Assembly (NCBI RefSeq): GCF_963678635.1
Contig: NC_087069.1
Location: forward strand, 7,886,633 to 7,950,632
Length of the DNA: 64,000 nucleotides
Direction of reading: 5' to 3'
From: Symsagittifera roscoffensis
Taxonomy: Eukaryota; Xenacoelomorpha; Acoela; Convolutidae
The notes under the pieces were generated by a model, which saw nothing but the letters and a program-made list of their open reading frames with translations, did not search any database and was not told where the DNA came from. The number at the start of each line of letters is the position of its first letter. Position 1 is the first letter of the stretch. Below, piece after piece: positions 19,381 to 29,600 of this stretch. A program made the position numbers and the translations under genes.

Positions 19381-20188
19381 ATAAATTGGTTAATATCTTG
19401 TGTTTTGTAATTTAATGTTTTTTGCATCTAGTAATTTTTGGTTAAAGAGATAGGAACAAAGAAATAAGATCATTATCATTGAATTATTTGTTTAAAAAAT
19501 TGCATAGGCAACGTTTTGTTTAAAAATTTGTAAAATTTATTTTCAAAAATCAAACTAACTTTGCAATTAGTAAATATTTTTTAAAAATTTTATCGTAAGA
19601 TGATAAAAAAGTTGAATCAATTTCGATATTTGTGAAAAACTACAGAACATTTTCGCACACAAGATAAGAAATCGCTACAATTTTTGCACACAAGTTGAAA
19701 ACTTTAAAATAATATTACACGATGCAAAAACTTTCATAATATTTTTTGCATGCTTGTTAAAAAAAATCAAAGAAAATCTCGCAAGAAGACTTTCATTGGA
19801 TTTTTTTGCATTTTAAAGAAAACCGTAAGAAGATTTTCTTGCAATGCTAAAAACTAATGTTTAAGAAATTCTTTGTTTTAAGTTTGATCAAAAAATAAAT
19901 CTACTTTTGCACGTATCTAAATCAAAACCATCAGAGAAACAGCGCATAAAGAGAAGGAAAAGCATTCAAGGTCATCAATACTGATAGTTTCTAAACAATA
20001 AAAAAAGGTGTTAGGTTTTGCAAATGTACATATTTTTTAAAATATGAAAAAGTTGCGTTCTGCAACAAACTTTCTATAAAATACGGATATTTGTTATAAA
20101 ATGATTGATTTTTTTGCATCTTGTAAAAAAGTAACATACATTTATTCGTTAAAAAGCAGTTGAATTGAAATTTAATTAACCTAAATAA
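19381..20188. repeat. TTTTTGCA-rich spacer, copy 3 (diverged)
   Basis: AT-rich with recurrent TTTTTGCA/TGCAAAAA words and a diverged relative of the TATTAAGATAGGGAA block near 19945-19970. No gene seen. Confidence 0.45.
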
Positions 20189-20680
20189 TCAAAAATTAAT
20201 AGAAAATTTGACACGCTCACTATTTACAGAACCATAACCATCAATAAAACAATCAATTATTTTGAACAAATCAGATTCATATTTTGAGTTTTCTACTTTT
20301 CGGATTCTGTCTAAAAATGCTGAGCCAAGAGTTTGCGTAGATGCAAGTTTGTGATTAGAACTTAGATAATGTTTTTTGAACTTTTTGCGAACAAGTCGTT
20401 TCCTTGATACGCTTGGTGTTTTTTCTGCTCCTTTACATCGTAAATTGTGCTGAACTCCACAATTAAGCTGAATGAAGACTTCCCCGCTTGATGTGACAGT
20501 ACTCGAAGAGAATCTGTGCTTGTAAAAAGTGTAAAGACAATCAATTTCTCAATATATGTATTGATATTTGTCTAATCTCTGAAGAATTTGGCTAAGAGAT
20601 GTTCCAATGAAAAATTATATGAAATTTGCAATTTCCCAAGGAACAGAAAGAACCGTGAGTAGAGACTCAATAATCTTGGG
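20189..20680 (-). pseudogene. Polinton gene E, longest copy, family unknown
   Basis: One minus-strand frame of 164 codons from about 20680 to TGA 20189-20191, interrupted by TAA at 20615-20617 and TGA at 20549-20551; the last 119 codons are open. It includes SVPWEIANF, a basic stretch KTPSVSRKRLVRKKFKKHY (possible nuclear targeting or DNA binding) and the C-terminal block LASTQTLGSAFL...RKVENSKYESDL, which is conserved in the fragments at 16331 and 18014. Conservation of the peptide across three diverged copies supports coding. I cannot assign a function. The overlapping frame at 20362-20544 is not conserved. Confidence 0.55.
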
Positions 20681-21023
20681 TTACTATGTATTTTTCGTAA
20701 AAGTCGTTAGAAACAGAAATAAACAATGATTTACTATTATATTCTGAATAAAAGCTGAGAAGAGCTTGACACATAGCAGCTGTCATTGGGAAAAATGGTT
20801 TTTTGCAGAAAATGGTGGAGTTATATAGTAGTAGTAACGCCTACGCAGCTTCCATATAGGCAAATCCTTCCTTTTTTGGTTCTACTTCCATATATGGAAA
20901 TGGCGATGACTCATACTGCTTACTTCCATTTTCTTTTAATCTCAAAATCATTTCTCTCATTTCTCCTCATCTGATCAGTTTGTTCATCAAAATGTACTCG
21001 AGAAAAGTTGATAGTCCCAACTA
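20681..21023. promoter_or_regulatory. Divergent intergenic region with a relic of the 60-bp repeat
   Basis: Lies between minus-strand gene E and plus-strand gene F. Around 20838 it carries ACGCCTACGCAGCTTCC, similar to the ACGCCTACGCAATTTTCC start of the 60-bp CRE repeat, and TGACTCA (an AP-1-type bZIP site) near 20908. It may be an old relative of the divergent promoter at 9929-10129. Confidence 0.3.
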
Positions 21024-21536
21024 ATGAATTTTCAAAAAATCAAAAAAGAATTGGGAGATTTGTTTGGTTCCAAAAATCTTACAAGGGGAAATTATACTTG
21101 GAACCGTGCTTTCAACTATTAAAAATAAATGATTTGGGACAATTTGAAAATCTCAACAAGTCTAACATAGTGAAAAAGAAGGAGAAGCAATATCTGCAAT
21201 ACGGAATACTGTTATTCACGATGCTGAAAACCTTGGACTCGTACCTATATTTGAAGCAAAATCTGGCAAAGATTCAACTATGGATCAGGAGCTCGACATC
21301 TGTATTAGAGTATATGAAATAGCAACATACAACATGAGGAGGGTGTGTGTCACAATCAAGAAGTACAGTGTGAACAAGCCTCCCTACATTCAGATTCGAC
21401 TCTTCACTGCCAAAGAGAATGAAGCAATGAACAAGTTGCATATGTCAACTATACTTTGAATGAATTCAAAGAACTGTCCCAAATAATGGGAGACTTTATG
21501 TTTGTTGATAATTGTAACCTCAAAAAAGCTTTGTGA
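21024..21536 (+). pseudogene. Polinton gene F, decayed, family unknown
   Basis: Coding-like peptide runs follow one another in different frames: KKELGDLFGSKNLTRGNY from ATG 21024, KINDLGQFENLNKSNIV near 21122-21172, SAIRNTVIHDAENLGLVPI through ICIRVYEIATYNMRRV to about 21430, then VAYVNYTLNEFKELSQIMGD to TGA 21534-21536. The natural composition of each run and their head-to-tail order suggest one gene of roughly 165-170 codons with about three indels. I recognise no family. A continuous 104-codon frame at 21008-21322 overlaps it but looks less protein-like in its second half. Confidence 0.4.
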
Positions 21537-22051
21537 TGTTTTTTGAATGTTTGATAGCTGAAACGTTAGTGGTTCAAAACTATTTTTTTCCCACTGAAGT
21601 GTATATTTAGAGGTATGATATCCGAGGAAAATTCAGACAAAACATACAATTTACTCCAAATTGCCATAAAATATTAACCAATTATCAGTTAATTGTCAAG
21701 TTACTGAGTAGGAAATTACAGAAAATTTTTTTAATCCAAATGCTGTTTTATCTAAACTTAAGTAAATTTGGTCTGATTTGAACAAACTTACAAATAATAA
21801 TATAGTTGAAAACCGTATCAATATTTTTGAATTCCTTTACTTATTAATTGGTTTTTTTTCAACTTTTTTCACCGTAATTTGAGGTTTTGATTGGCTACAT
21901 GAATTTTCTTAAAACTATTTAGACTCTAAATAAGGAAAATTATTATGGTGGTTTTTATTACAAAATATTTTAAAAATGATAAAACAATTCGGGTTTTTTA
22001 AAATTCTTCGTTTATTTTAGTCAGAAAACGTTTCTATCAAACGCGTTTTCA
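21537..22051. other. AT-rich spacer, nothing recognised
   Basis: No open frame, motif array or repeat that I can support. Confidence 0.5.
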
Positions 22052-22603
22052 ATGTCTGAAATGGAAATTTATCAGATTTTAAGATTGAAATACTACAAAA
22101 AATTAAAAGAGTGGTAGACAGATGACGTTGATGGAGATTGAATTAGTTTTTACTTGTATAGAAACACAGAAAATTCAATAATTTTGTTATAAAGATGGAG
22201 AGGAGATTACAAAAAAGAAGAGTACTGCCAGATTTATCAACAATGTTTTTATTTAGAAGAGTTAACTCAGATTGAGTGGTCGATCAGTAAAAAACAAAAC
22301 AACGGAAGAGCCTATGACACAAAAACTGGAGATAAGGAACATCAATTCGATTACTGTTTTGAATTTGATACAAATACAAAATTCAGATTTGTCAGAATAT
22401 CTTTTGATCGTTTATCCAAATTTAATAGACTTCCGGTTGTATATACTACAATATACCAAAAAGAAAATGATCAAAATGTATATTTTGGTAGTATCTTTTT
22501 TCACTGGTTAGAAATAGAACAAATCGGAAAAATTTTGATCCAAATTTCAAAATTTGAATTGAATATCAAAAAACAAAATGAACCAGACAAGAAATCTCAT
22601 TGA
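22052..22603 (+). pseudogene. Polinton gene G, 183 codons with three in-frame stops
   Basis: A single plus-strand frame from ATG 22052 to TGA 22601-22603 is interrupted by TAG 22115-22117, TGA about 22139-22141 and TAA 22190-22192, and is otherwise open; its last 136 codons are uninterrupted. The peptide is rich in aromatic and charged residues (KKEEYCQIYQQCFYLEEL, DYCFEFDTNTKFRFVRI, QNVYFGSIFFHWLEIEQ) and looks like a beta-rich globular protein. Family not recognised; a capsid-like or other structural role would be a guess. The overlapping frame at 22272-22511 is a shadow. Confidence 0.45.
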
Positions 22604-23275
22604 TCTCACTAAGGTATCAAATTTAATATCTTAGCTATGCTAGAAAAAGTCAATAAATATGATCGATTAGGAATTTTCAGAAACAAAATTTGGTTCTGAT
22701 CAACAAAATTTTTTAAAAATTGTGAATACTTCATTTTGATCGGTTATTACCACAAATAATGTCTGTGAAAGTATCCTCAAAATCTACAAAGTTAAAGAAA
22801 TTGTTGAAAAATTCATGAGAAGAAGAGCTCAACTCTGATTGGTCGACTTCAAATTTCTTGAAAATTTCATGATTTTTGAAGCTCAAGTCTGATAGGTTGA
22901 CATTGAGTTTGTTGAAAATTACATGACTTTTGAAGCTCAATTATGATTGGTGGACATTGAATTTGTCGAAAATCACATGACTATTGAAGCTCAATTCTGA
23001 TTGGTTCATATCAGAAAAGATAAACGTTTCCTTGTAATTAATGCTCGATTCTGATTGGTTGATACTTTTAAAAATTCCATGGTTAGATTGGATGATTTTT
23101 ATTTCAGCTAGGCTAAATAGCATATCCAATCTGATTTTCTTTCTCGTTAAAAACAATTGGTTAATAAGTTTGCTGTTTTTATTTATTTTTATTCATTTTT
23201 GAGTCTATTCAACTCACCTTATCTAAAAATTTGGTACATTTTAAATCTCCCATTTATTTTTTCCTTACTATTGAG
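22604..23275 (+). promoter_or_regulatory. 54-bp tandem repeat with ATTGG boxes
   Basis: ATTGG (one ATAGG) starts at 22838, 22892, 22946, 23000 and 23054, exactly 54 bp apart each time. Units share GAAGCTCAATTCTGATTGGTTGACATTGA-type sequence in the first four; the fifth has diverged but keeps box and spacing. The array precedes the polymerase-like zinc-finger fragment at 23276, as the other ATTGG arrays precede gene D. The rest of the interval is AT-rich without genes. Confidence 0.5.
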
Positions 23276-23754
23276 ATGCCTTCACTCAATAGAAACGAAA
23301 GAGTTGCATGTCTTGAATGTGGCAGGGAATACACTCACAAAGATGCATCAAGACATCGTAGAACATGTGGTGTTTTGAAGTGATCTAACTGTAATTTTTA
23401 TACTTATAGCAGCGAGGAACTCGCTAATCATTTCAAGAAGATGCATTATCAGCATAATATTAAATTATGTTCTCAGCAGACTCCAAACACACTTCAGGAA
23501 AAGGTAAAAACTTAAAGTTATTTTTGAAAATCTTAGAATTTACTATGATTAATAGTTTTTACTGAATCTGAAAAGTCTCAGCAATTGTAACAAATCTAGT
23601 CAGTAATTATACAGTGTTTTCATTACATTGCCTGGACTGTCATTTATTTTTTTATTCAAAGGTTTTAATTGATGTTGAAGACAGCAAAAATCGAGTTCAA
23701 ATCGTCGTGAAGCTTTCCATGGAATTCGATCCGAAAACGTTTGATCAACAGTAA
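23276..23754 (+). pseudogene. Diverged polymerase-type zinc-finger N-terminus, opposite orientation
   Basis: ATG 23276 opens a 35-codon frame (MPSLNRNERVACLECGREY) that clearly matches the start of the Polinton polymerase (MPALNRNEKIKFEECGQEY), including the C-x2-C...H...C finger. After TGA 23381-23383 the same frame continues with FYTYSSEELANHFKKMH, matching the second finger. A GGTAAAAAC donor-like site near 23502 and a coding-like stretch at 23661-23754 (KVLIDVEDSKNRVQ) may be the next exon. It lies on the plus strand, facing the right terminal repeat, so it mirrors the left polymerase. The remainder of a polymerase is not detectable. Confidence 0.6.
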
Positions 23755-26162
23755 AAGCTCGATTGGTTGCAAGCTTGCGGAGACTTTGTTGTGATAAATT
23801 TGTAGTAAAGTGCATAACATATGCTAATGAGTATTTAAGTATTCGCCTAAAATTTAAAAACTTGGATATTTGGAAAACATCAACTAATTGAAAACTTTTT
23901 GTAGTTGCTATTTTAAAGTTTTCCTTGTTTAGTGCTTGTAAAAGTGTTCATAGAGCAGAGCTTTTTAAGCAGATAATGTGGTTTGACTTATTAAAAATTA
24001 TGTTTTTCTATTGATTTTTTGATGATTTCAGAAAAGAAATTGATAAATGACCTGGAAAAAATGACCTGGTATATTTTGCTAAACTTTGGAAGTTTCAAGA
24101 TAATGATATACATCAATCCAACTAAAAATTTAGTCTAAAATAAAAATTCAGATTTAAAACAGCATTATACATTTATGAGGTTGAGAAAATCCTTTAAAGA
24201 TTTTTAGTAAAGGATTTATGGTATTAATTCAGCTTCGGATTATTGATCGTTCGTTGAAACGATACATTTTTTCATCTAAAATTCAATTTTCAGTAAAAAT
24301 TTGCTCAAATTGGATTCATTTGGTAGATAGTAGATGAAGCAGAAACTGAGAAAATGCTAAAATGAGATAGAAACTCTATTTATTCTTTAGGAGAATTGAG
24401 ATACTTTTACTAAAATTTAGCTTATTATGTATATCTTGAGAAAAAATCCGACAGAAAAATTTTGAAAGTCTTATATTTATCCGTAATTCATTAGAAAAAA
24501 CTGTTATCATTTGATATATTAGGTACTATATATGAAAGATCAAATGTTTTGAGGATTATTTTTGAAAAGCAAACCCAATTCGACATCTTTTGGAAGAAGA
24601 TACATAAAGCATAAATCGAAAACTTGCTTGCATGATCTACTTTTCCTTGCTACATACATACACAATACTACAAAAAATATACAACACTATATACAATAAA
24701 TTACTACATTTTTACAGAATAGAGTTTTTTTCTTAATAAAAATCGGAAAATTACACAATTGATCCAGTTTGCACCTTGATTTGCTTTGCTAAATTGATTT
24801 TTTGAGATTCGCTTTTTCAGAAGTTTTTATATTGTAGATGTTAGGAACTAGGTTCTCTTGTGTATTTCTGGAGACTTTCAGATTATAACTAAAAGAGCTG
24901 CTCCTAATTTTTCTTAGATCGTAAAAATAAACCATTATATTCTCATTGTGTACATATATTTTTGAATGTTTTATCTAGCACCAATTCTTTCTCACTTGGA
25001 TTGTTTTGAGAAAATTTCCGTCATGAATTAAGAAAAAAAGCGAGTTAATAACTATTTTGCAAGAAAAGTGATAGTTAATGATCCCAAAATGTGTATTTTT
25101 GCTTAAATAGTTTACAATAGCAACTGAACAGGGGAACCTTGAGGAAGATATTAACATTTTTTTTTGTAATAGTCATACGGTATCAGTTCTAATTTCATCT
25201 CTGCCAGCAAATTGTTCGTTCAATTGATACTATTTTCCTCCTAAATTCTCCAGTTTTGACTCAATTCTCTAGTAAAGTGTGTTCAATAGCGAAAACATGT
25301 TTTAAACAGAAAGTAAGAACAACTTTAAAACATGGAAAAACTCTACGGAAAATCTTGAAAGTTATGTTGCAGAAGCAACAGAGAGATAATCATCAGTTAT
25401 GAAGAAGTTTCTGTTGAATTTGAGCCGATATCGAATAAATTTTTAAGAAACATTTATCCCATTTTAAACAATTTTAGCAATAAACTGTTCATTTTTTTTA
25501 TCAATAATCAGAAATTTTTCATTTTTAACATGAAAAATTTCTCACAAGTTGTAATTTTTGTACAAATTTGGGTAATTCAATGAGAAAAAAAATGAGGAGG
25601 AGTTGAATCATGGAGTTTGATTTAGAAATTTCATAGAATATTGCCCTTAATGTTCATTTGAATTGAGATTTCTAAAATTAATTCCTGAACTGGACAAAAA
25701 AACAGTTGAAAACTGAAATAAAAGGTTCGAAATGGAAAATTTCATGTAAATTTGATTAATTTTTATTTTACCTTCTCGAAAATTACGACAAATTTCACTG
25801 TTTTCCGGAAGTTTCAATATTGATTCTGCTACTATGAACCTTCTTTTCAGTGTTTAGAGCAATGTATAACCAAATTTTTAGCTCAAATTAAGGTAAGCTT
25901 CATCGTATTTCAATATTTTGAGAAAAATTGTTGAAAAAGTCATTTTTTATTCAAAATTTTGTATCATTGTCTCAACATAATGCCAATTAACATAAAGTCT
26001 TAGCTTATTTTTAAAATCTATACGTAAAAGTATGTTTAAAATTAGATCAAAAGCAACAATACATTAGCCAAAATTATGAGATTTCTGCAATTTTTTCCAA
26101 ATACTTGAAATTTTTGCAATTTTTTTCCAAAAAATTTGAATTTTTACAAAGTTTCTGCAGGT
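23755..26162. other. AT-rich Polinton interior, nothing recognised
   Basis: About 2.4 kb between the polymerase-like fragment and the right terminal repeat. If a right-hand polymerase once existed its body would be here, but I find no DTDS, NSxYG or SLYP motif in readable context. Only short chance ORFs are present. Confidence 0.5.
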
Positions 26163-26676
26163 TTCAGCATTGTTTCAATTAGATAGAAAGTAAGATTATT
26201 GTTTCATTTAGATAGAAAGTAGGATTATCTAATAAATTTGATCAAATAATAGCTAATCTTATTGTGTTTTGAATTTTTTCGAAAAAATTTTGATAAAAAT
26301 TCCAAGTTTGTACCCAAAAACTCTTACCATTGACTTACCAGTTGCCAAAAAAACTAAATACATAACCTTAATTCTGCAATCTACTCGTAATTAACAATTA
26401 ATTGTTCCCAATTAGGTAACGCGCGCCCAGATTTTTGTGAAAAAATTAGACATTTTCGCACAAAAACCAAAAAAATTACGTTTTTCTTACCATTATCTTA
26501 CCATCACACAAACCATAAAACGTTACCATCGGTATTCCCTATCTTAATACAATGTAAACTCTATACCCAATCTTAATACTTAGCTGGGAGACCGGATGCT
26601 CTATTCCCTATCTTAATACATGGAGGTCTTCCACCTCCCCCCCCCCCCCCCCTGATCACCTCCAACATCTACTACT
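26163..26676 (-). repeat. Polinton right terminal inverted repeat (~514 bp)
   Basis: Reverse complement of 4738-5221 with small indels, including a run of C about 26637-26652 that is much shorter in the left arm. Ends CTACTACT at 26676, followed by the AAAATC duplication. Confidence 0.92.
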
Positions 26677-26682
26677 AAAATC
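26677..26682. repeat. Polinton target-site duplication, right copy (AAAATC)
   Basis: Identical to 4732-4737; the satellite monomer resumes with CATTTTCGATAC. Confidence 0.92.
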
Positions 26683-29600
26683 CATTTTCGATACTAAAAG
26701 TCAATCACGTTTTCCAAACTAAATATCAAACTAGTGAGTTTTGCAGTTTTGCTGTTGCATTGTGTAGTTTGTCTTACTTTTAGCCAAGGAAAAAACCTGA
26801 ATTTAAAAATACAAGGCTGCTCCTGCATCAGGGCAAAACCCTGAAAGTTCCGTGTGTCCCTTAATTCATATCGAATAGATTTTGGGATAATTCAAATTTG
26901 AAAACCTATAAATGTTGGAGAAAATCAAGGTGTGAAATTTTGAGTCGTACCGCTAGCCTAAACTGAAATTGGAACAACTTTGAGCGAGAAACGTTTCTCT
27001 AGACTTTTCCCGAAAAAATGGAAAAAAAATTGCGCGACCTTCAACAACGTTAAAAAAAAGCGTTCGAAAAACTAATGATGGCTTAAATTACTTTTAAAAC
27101 TTAAATACACTTTCTGATAGGCACATTTTTAAAACGTTTTAATCTAATTTGAGACAAATGCACTACTACGTACATTTGTTAATCCACAGGGATAAATAAA
27201 ATCCATTTTCGATACTAAAATCCAATCAAGTTTTCCAAACTAAATATCAAACAAGTGAGTTTTGCAGTTTTGCTGTTGCATTGTGTAGTTTGTCTTACTT
27301 TTAGCCAAGGAAAAAAATTGAATTTAAAAAAAACAAGGCTGCTCGTGCATCAGGACAAAACCCTGAATGTTCCGACTGTCCCTTAATTCATATCGAATAG
27401 ATTTTGGGATAATAAAATTTTGAAAACTTTTAAATGTTGGAGAAAATCAAGGTGTGAAATTTTGAGTCGTACTGCTAGCCTAAACTGAATTTGGAACAAC
27501 TTTGAGCGAGAAACGTTTCTCTAGACTTTTCCCGAAAAAAATGGAAAAAAAATTGCACGACCTTCAACAACGTTAAAAATAATAGCGTTCGAAAAACTAA
27601 TGATGGCCTAATTTACTTTTAAAACTTATATACACTTTCTGATTGGCACTTTCTTAAAACGTTTTAATCTATTTTGAGAAAAATGCACTACTACGTACAT
27701 TTGTTATTCCACAGGTAAGTCTGATAAAAAAATCCATTTTCGATACTAAAAGTCAATCACGTTTTCCAAACTAAATATCAAACAAGTGAGTTTTGCAGTT
27801 TTGCTGTTGCAATGTGTAGTTTGTCTTACTTTTAGCCAAGGAAAAAAAGTGAATTTAAAAAAAAAACAAGGCTGCTCGTGCATCAGGGCAAAACCCTGAA
27901 TGTTCCGACTGTCCCTTAATTCATATTGAATAGATTTTGGGATAGTAAAATTTTGAAAACCTTTAAAAGTTTGGAGAAAATCAAGGTGTGAAATTTTGAG
28001 TCGTACCACTAGCTTAAACTGAATTTGGAACTATTTTGAGCGAGAAACGTTTCTCTAGACTTTTCCCGAAAAAAATGGAAAAAAAATTGCACGACCTTCA
28101 ACAACGTTAAGAATAATAGCGTTCGATGAACTAATGATGGCCTAATTTACTTTTAAAACTTATATACACTTTCTGATTGGCACTTTCTTAAAACGTTTTA
28201 ATCTATTTTGAGAAAAATGCACTACTACGTACATTTGTTATTCCACAGGTAAGTCTGATAAAAAAATCCATTTTCGATACTAAAAGTCAATCACGTTTTC
28301 CAAACTAAATATCAAACAAGTGAGTTTTGCAGTTTTGCTGTTGCAATGTGTATTTTGTCTTACTTTTAGCCAAGGCAAAAAAGTGAATTTAAAAAAAACA
28401 AGGCTGCTCGTGCATCAGGGCAAAACCCTGAATGTTCCGACTGTCCCTTAATTCATATTGAATAGATTTTGGGATAGTAAAATTTTGAAAACCTTTAAAT
28501 GTTGAAGAAAATCAAGGTGTGAAATTTTGAGTCGTACCACTAGCCTAAACTGAATTTGGAACTACTTTGAGCGAGAAACGTTTCTCTAGATTTTTCCCAA
28601 AAAAATGGGAAAAAAATTGCACGACCTTCAACAACGTTAAAAAAAATAGCGTTCGAAAAACTAATGATGGCTTAATTTACTTTTAAAACTTAAATACACT
28701 TTCCTAATGGCACTTTTTTAAAACGTTTTAATCTAATTTGAGAAAAATGCACTACTACGTACATTTGCTATTCCACAGGAAGTCTGATAAATAAAATCCA
28801 TTTTCGATACTAAAAGTCAATCACGTTTTCCATACTAAATATCAAACAAGTGAGTTTTGCAGTTTTGCTGTTGCATTGTGTAGTTTGTCTTACTTTTGGC
28901 CAAGGAAAAAATTGAATTTAAAAAAAAAACAAGGCTGCTCGTGCATCAGGGCAAAATCCTGAATGTTCCGACTGTCCCTTAATTCATATCGAATAGGTTT
29001 TGGGATAATAAAAATTTGAAAACCTATAAATGTTGGAGAAAATCAAGGTGTGAAAATTTGAGTCGTACCGCTAGCCTAAATTGAATTTGGAACTACTTTG
29101 AGCGAGAAACGTTTCTCTAGACTTTTCCAAAAAAAATGGAAAAAAAATTGCACGACCTTCAACAACGTTAAAAAAAAGCGTTCGAAAAACTAATAATGGC
29201 TTAATTTACTTTTAAAACTTAAATACATTTTCTGATTGGCAGTTTTTCTAATACGTTTTAATCTAATTTGAGAAAAATGCTATACTACGTACATTTGTTA
29301 TTCCACAGGGAAGTCTGATAAATAAAATCCATTTTCGATACTAAAAGTCAATCACGTTTTCCAAACTAAATATCAAACAAGTGAGTTTTGCAGTTTTGCT
29401 GTTGCATTGTGTAGTTTGTCTTACTTTTAGCCCAGGAAAAAAACTGAATTTAAAAAAAAAAAAACAAGGCTGCTCGTGCATCACTGCAAAACCCTGAATG
29501 TTCCGACTGTCTCTTAATTCATATTGAATAGATTTTGTGATAATAAAAATTTGAAAACCTATAACTTTTGGAGAAAATCAAGGTGTGAAATTTTGAGTCG

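Larger units (their letters stand above)
4738..26676. mobile_element. Polinton/Maverick DNA transposon, 21.9 kb, complete ends but decayed coding
   Basis: The element is delimited by inverted repeats of ~0.5 kb, starts AGTAGTAG and ends CTACTACT, and is flanked by the 6-bp duplication AAAATC. Polintons are known for 6-bp duplications, long terminal inverted repeats, AG at the 5' end and a protein-primed family-B DNA polymerase, which is present at 5381-9739. The size is at the large end of the family because an internal block (about 7.9-19.4 kb) has been duplicated repeatedly. I did not find the retroviral-type integrase, packaging ATPase, maturation protease or capsid genes. With a broken polymerase as well, this copy is probably non-autonomous or dead. 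Confidence 0.93.

Noticed and set aside
20362-20544. 60-codon minus-strand ORF overlapping gene E
   Set aside because: The competing frame is the one conserved in the copies at 16331 and 18014.
23600-23815. 71-codon minus-strand ORF
   Set aside because: It is opposite the polymerase-like second-exon stretch on the plus strand, which aligns better with the known gene.
26637-26652. Poly-C run as a special signal
   Set aside because: It is inside the right terminal repeat and only a few bases in the left one, so it is most likely slippage or a sequencing length error.
4738-26676. Polinton integrase, ATPase, protease and capsid genes
   Set aside because: I looked for DDE, Walker A and HxxC-type motifs in readable context on both strands and could not support any.
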